Shown here in pieces: positions 5,553 to 8,603 of a DNA stretch of 8,603 nt. The translations under genes and the position numbers were made by a program. The notes beneath the pieces are model-generated. The model saw only the letters and a list, made by a program, of their open reading frames with translations. It did no database searches and was not told the origin of the DNA. How positions within the stretch are numbered: the first letter of the stretch is position 1; each line of letters starts with the position of its first letter. This DNA comes from Flavobacteriales bacterium UBA5422 (GTDB lineage: Bacteria; Bacteroidota; Bacteroidia; Flavobacteriales_D; Crocinitomicaceae): assembly GCA_002409405.1 (NCBI GenBank), contig DHNG01000029.1, positions 32,463 through 41,065 of the forward strand, given 5' to 3'.

Positions 5553-6560
5553 ATGAAAAAAAGATTTTTACTTGCATCTCTTATTTTAACTTCCCAGGCA
5601 TCATTTGGTCAGTTGACACAAGCAAATGAACCTGCAATCGGTGCTTCTTCTTCTATGTACGTTGTTGATACAGGTACTGTTACTATGGCATCCATTTCAT
5701 CTGTTACAGGAACAGGTGTAACATGGGATTACTCAACAGTACACATGAATATGGCGACAACAGAAGCGATCTCGGTGAGCGATGCTGCATCTACTCCGAA
5801 TGCTTCTTCATACCCGACTTCAACAAAAGCAATCACACAAGGGACAATTTTGCAATATTTTAACTCTACTGCAACAGAACGTGTTTCACAAGGTTTTGTT
5901 TTTACAGATCCAACATTTGGTGAAGTTGTCATTGTTTTTGATCAGAATGAAGCAATTCAGTTGACATATCCGTTCGCTTTCGGTAGTACATCTACTGATA
6001 TATATGCGGGAAGTACTACGGTAGATATCGGTTTAGGCCCAATGCCGGCAACTGTTGACGGTCAGGTGTATTCAACAATTGATGGTACAGGTACATTGAG
6101 ATTGCCGGATGCGGATTTGACAAACTTGTTCCGATTGACAACAATTGATACAACGATAGCAAATGTATCAGGTATGGCGGTTGAAGTAATTCGTATTCAA
6201 CACGAATATTACGATTTAGCAGATCAGAACCTTCCGATTTTCGTAGATGCATTTATTTCTATTTCAGGGATGGGACAGCAACGTCAGGTATTGTCTAAAA
6301 ACTTCTCTACATTAGGATTGGAAAACAATACAATTAACAACTTGGTATTGTATCCAAACCCTTCGAATGGTGAATTTACTGTTTCAGGTGAATTTGCAAA
6401 AGGAACTGTAGAAGTAATTGACCTTGCAGGAAGAACGGTTTATTCATCTGAAGTAAATGCAGGTGCTTCTGTGAAGCTGAACGACGTAAAAAGTGGAATG
6501 TATACTGTAAAGGTGATTGCTGACGGCAAAGCTTCAGTACAAAAAATTACGATTAAATAA
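5553..6560 (+). CDS. Secreted protein with T9SS type A C-terminal sorting domain
   Basis: A 335-residue exported protein of unknown function. Residues 1-19 are a Sec signal peptide: K2-K-R4, a hydrophobic core, then A-S-F-G19 with likely cleavage before Q20. Residues 264-335 form a T9SS type A sorting domain (Por_Secre_tail): L-Y-P-N-P-S-N-G at its start, V-I-D-L-A-G-R-T-V in the middle, then G-M-Y-T-V-K-V and the basic end K-I-T-I-K. It should pass Sec, then be moved across the outer membrane by the Por machinery and released or anchored to the surface. The part between (20-263) is rich in Thr, Ser and Gly, has no cysteine, reads as mostly beta strand, and matches no family I recognise. The start at 5553 fits the signal peptide, the leader AAAAAGAAAATT and the promoter; the longer reading from 5484 would start upstream of the promoter. 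It has its own terminator, so is probably monocistronic. Confidence 0.93.
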   Translation: MKKRFLLASLILTSQASFGQLTQANEPAIGASSSMYVVDTGTVTMASISSVTGTGVTWDYSTVHMNMATTEAISVSDAASTPNASSYPTSTKAITQGTILQYFNSTATERVSQGFVFTDPTFGEVVIVFDQNEAIQLTYPFAFGSTSTDIYAGSTTVDIGLGPMPATVDGQVYSTIDGTGTLRLPDADLTNLFRLTTIDTTIANVSGMAVEVIRIQHEYYDLADQNLPIFVDAFISISGMGQQRQVLSKNFSTLGLENNTINNLVLYPNPSNGEFTVSGEFAKGTVEVIDLAGRTVYSSEVNAGASVKLNDVKSGMYTVKVIADGKASVQKITIK

Positions 6561-6586
6561 TCTGATAATTTAATAGTTACTAAGAG

Positions 6587-6609
6587 GGGGTCGCAAGATC
6601 CCTTTTTTT
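6587..6609 (+). terminator. Rho-independent terminator of the T9SS cargo gene
   Basis: GGGGTC (6587-6592) pairs with GATCCC (6597-6602), including one G-T wobble, around a GCAA loop, followed by seven T residues (6603-6609). It lies 26 nt after the stop codon. On the other strand the hairpin is not followed by a T tract, so it probably serves the plus-strand gene only. Confidence 0.8.
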
Positions 6610-6620
6610 ATTTCTGTAAT

Positions 6621-7028
6621 TTAATAACTGATAAACCGCTTTTTATTTTCTTCAGAAGGAATGACACAAAATGTCCCCCCGATTCTTTTTCTGCGACGGG
6701 CAATGAAATCATACATCCGATTTGTAATACATGTCGGTAAAATAGAAAACATACGTAAAGGTTGACAGTACCACTTCAGATAAGGTATAATTCTGAATGC
6801 AGCTTCTGATTTTTCATACAAGCAATTTTTCTCAAAAAAGTAAACCGTTGTCAGATCGGGTAGAGGGAACTGATGTGACTGGAAGTAATTGACAGCAAAT
6901 TCAGATTGCAAAGCGGAAAAGTAGATGGCGGAGTTGCGTTCATGTTTCAGTACAAACTGAATGCTGCGATTGCACAAACCACACTCCCCGTCATAGAAAA
7001 TAATTGTATTTAAAACCGTGTTGTCCAT
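6621..7028 (-). CDS. DCC family (DUF393) thiol-disulfide oxidoreductase-like protein
   Basis: A 135-residue DCC1-like protein. The defining motif is Y12-D-G-E-C-G-L-C19, near the N-terminus after a short strand, giving the thioredoxin-like D-x-x-C-x-x-C active site (D13, C16, C19). The C-terminal R-x-x-R...G-G-T-F-C121-x-I-P is also typical of the family, and the length is ordinary. These proteins are predicted thiol-disulfide oxidoreductases, but few have been tested. There is no signal peptide, so it is probably cytosolic; a hydrophobic stretch at about 90-100 is too short and interrupted for a clear membrane anchor. It converges with the T9SS cargo gene and diverges from maeB across 142 bp, so it appears to be a single-gene unit. 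No exact TAnnTTTG element was found in front of it. Confidence 0.9.
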   Translation of the reverse strand: MDNTVLNTIIFYDGECGLCNRSIQFVLKHERNSAIYFSALQSEFAVNYFQSHQFPLPDLTTVYFFEKNCLYEKSEAAFRIIPYLKWYCQPLRMFSILPTCITNRMYDFIARRRKRIGGTFCVIPSEENKKRFISY

Positions 7029-7143
7029 TTCCCTCGGATCCGTTCAAAAATGATAACAATGATACGGAAAAATGACCGTTAAATTCTCATGGATTGTTTA
7101 TAATTGATTCGTTTAAAAGAATTCCTATCTCAATTCTATTTGT

Positions 7144-7151
7144 TACCTTTG
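7144..7151 (+). promoter_or_regulatory. Bacteroidota -7 element for maeB
   Basis: TACCTTTG matches TAnnTTTG. Transcription would start near 7156, leaving a very short leader of about 14 nt ahead of the ATG at 7171. The -33 position has only TTC (7122-7124). The bases TTTGCCCTCT (7148-7157) are identical to 805-814 in front of the speD-speE gene. Confidence 0.6.
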
Positions 7152-7170
7152 CCCTCTTAAAATAAAAAGT

Positions 7171-8603
7171 ATGGGAAAGCTAAAGAAACAGGATGCATTG
7201 GATTATCACTCATCAGGGAGACCTGGTAAAATAGAGGTTGTTCCAACAAAACCGTATACTTCTCAACGTGATTTGTCATTAGCGTATTCTCCGGGTGTAG
7301 CAGAGCCGTGCTTAAAAATAGCCGAAGACCGTGAGGATGCGTATAAATATACTTCGAAGGGTAACTTAGTTGCTGTAATATCAAACGGAACAGCTGTTCT
7401 GGGGCTTGGAGACATTGGTCCGGAGGCATCAAAACCAGTAATGGAAGGAAAGGGATTGTTGTTTAAAATCTTTGCAGATATTGACGTGTTTGATATTGAG
7501 GTGGATGCAAAAGATACGGAATTGTTCATTCAAACCGTAAAAGCAATTGCACCAACATTCGGAGGAATTAATCTGGAAGACATCAAAGCGCCGGAGGCAT
7601 TTGAAATTGAACGAAGATTAAAGGAAGAATTGGATATTCCTGTTATGCACGATGACCAGCATGGAACAGCAATCATTTCATCCGCAGCTTTGCTGAATGC
7701 ACTGGAATTAGCCAGAAAGAAAATAGAAAAAGTTAAAATAGTTGTATCCGGAGCCGGAGCTTCAGCCTTATCATGTGCACGTTTATACCATGCACTTGGC
7801 GCAAAATTAGAAAACATCTACATGTATGATTCCAAAGGATTGATTCATGCCGGGAGAACAGATCTGGATAGCAATAAACAAGAGTTTGCCGTTCATAAAA
7901 GAGATACTGAATTTGCAGATGCGTTTAAAAAAGCAGATGTATTCCTGGGACTTTCCAGAGCGGGGCTCGTAAACAAAGAGATGATCAAAAGCATGGCGAA
8001 AGATCCGATCGTTTTTGCACTTGCAAATCCGGAACCTGAGATTTCATACAAGGAAGCGACAAGCACGCGAATGGACATCATCATGGCAACCGGTCGTTCT
8101 GATCATCCGAACCAGGTAAACAATGTATTGGGATTTCCGTTCATTTTCAGAGGAGCACTGGATGTAAGAGCAACAACAATCAACGAAGCAATGAAGCTGG
8201 CAGCTGTTCATGCGATTGCTTCCCTTGCAAAAGAAACAATTCCCGAAGAAGTAATCGAAGCGTACAATGAAAAATCAATTTCGTTCGGACGTGAATCCAT
8301 TATTCCAAAGCCGCTGGACCCGCGTTTGATCTATTATGTGGCACCGGCAGTAGCGAAAGCTGCAATGGAGTCAGGAGTGGCAAAAGAACCGATCACGGAT
8401 TGGGATGCGTATGAAATGGAACTGAAAAACCGATTGGGGTTGGATAATAAATTGATCAGAAACCTAACGGATAAAGCACAACAAAACCCGAAACGTGTTG
8501 TTTTTGCGGAGGCAGATAACATCAAAATATTAAAAGCAGCTCAAACATCGAGCGAAGAAGGAACGGCATACCCGATTTTATTAGGAAATACGGAAGTCAT
8601 TAA
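7171..8603 (+). CDS. maeB: NADP-dependent malic enzyme, MaeB type with PTA domain (3' end outside window)
   Basis: The first 477 codons of a multidomain malic enzyme; the window ends 2 nt into the next codon and no stop is present. Malic enzyme decarboxylates malate to pyruvate and makes NADPH in the cytosol. The N-terminal malic domain shows catalytic Tyr39 (A38-Y-S-P-G), Lys94 (M91-E-G-K-G), the metal-site acids E136-D137 (N134-L-E-D) and D161-D162 (H160-D-D-Q-H-G). The NAD-binding domain has G194-A-G-A-S-A199, and A285-N-P-E-P-E290 and N317-N-V-L-G-F-P follow. From about residue 440 (K441-R-V-V-F-A-E-A) the phosphotransacetylase-like domain begins; in bacterial MaeB it is usually regulatory, without transacetylase activity, and responds to acetyl-CoA. 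Full proteins are about 750-770 residues, so roughly 280 are missing. The ATG at 7171 has the A-rich leader AATAAAAAGT. Confidence 0.95.
   Translation, partial: MGKLKKQDALDYHSSGRPGKIEVVPTKPYTSQRDLSLAYSPGVAEPCLKIAEDREDAYKYTSKGNLVAVISNGTAVLGLGDIGPEASKPVMEGKGLLFKIFADIDVFDIEVDAKDTELFIQTVKAIAPTFGGINLEDIKAPEAFEIERRLKEELDIPVMHDDQHGTAIISSAALLNALELARKKIEKVKIVVSGAGASALSCARLYHALGAKLENIYMYDSKGLIHAGRTDLDSNKQEFAVHKRDTEFADAFKKADVFLGLSRAGLVNKEMIKSMAKDPIVFALANPEPEISYKEATSTRMDIIMATGRSDHPNQVNNVLGFPFIFRGALDVRATTINEAMKLAAVHAIASLAKETIPEEVIEAYNEKSISFGRESIIPKPLDPRLIYYVAPAVAKAAMESGVAKEPITDWDAYEMELKNRLGLDNKLIRNLTDKAQQNPKRVVFAEADNIKILKAAQTSSEEGTAYPILLGNTEVI

Noticed and set aside
5729..6252. Open frames on both strands inside the T9SS cargo gene
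   Set aside because: The main frame has a signal peptide and sorting domain; the others show neither starts with leaders nor known motifs.
7157..8525. Several minus-strand open frames opposite maeB
   Set aside because: They overlap a plus-strand frame with complete malic enzyme motifs and have no family features of their own.

Overview
The window looks like chromosomal DNA from a member of the Bacteroidota, probably Flavobacteriia/Flavobacteriales. Three things suggest this: a type IX secretion (T9SS) C-terminal sorting domain on a secreted protein, several TAnnTTTG promoter elements of the kind used by the Bacteroidota primary sigma factor, and A-rich leaders in place of strong Shine-Dalgarno sites. 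The genus cannot be fixed from this window.

Left end (1-840): a small GxxExxY-family gene with a PD-(D/E)XK nuclease-like core (168-545). It lies between two imperfect 34-bp direct repeats (21-54 and 616-649). Each repeat is built on three tandem octamers CTTNGCGN. By hand count the gene is about 33% GC, lower than the genes to its right. This is the least ordinary part of the window and may be a small mobile or selfish cassette.

Middle left (801-2784): a fused S-adenosylmethionine decarboxylase/spermidine synthase gene (speD-speE) with its own promoter and a strong terminator, giving one protein for two successive polyamine steps. It is followed by a separately promoted gene of unknown function (2329-2784).

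Middle (2796-5339, minus strand): a compact four-gene unit transcribed pirin, pirin, OsmC-like, small GNAT-like acetyltransferase, with gaps of 32, 3 and 32 nt and one promoter at its head. It looks like a redox or electrophile stress operon. Both pirins keep the full His-His-His-Glu metal site.

Right (5503-8603): a secreted T9SS cargo protein with a complete promoter and a terminator; a convergent DCC/DUF393 thiol-disulfide oxidoreductase-like gene; and the first 477 codons of a MaeB-type malic enzyme, cut by the window edge just after its phosphotransacetylase-like domain begins. Most of the window is ordinary core metabolism and stress physiology. No tRNA, rRNA, CRISPR array or transposase gene was seen.
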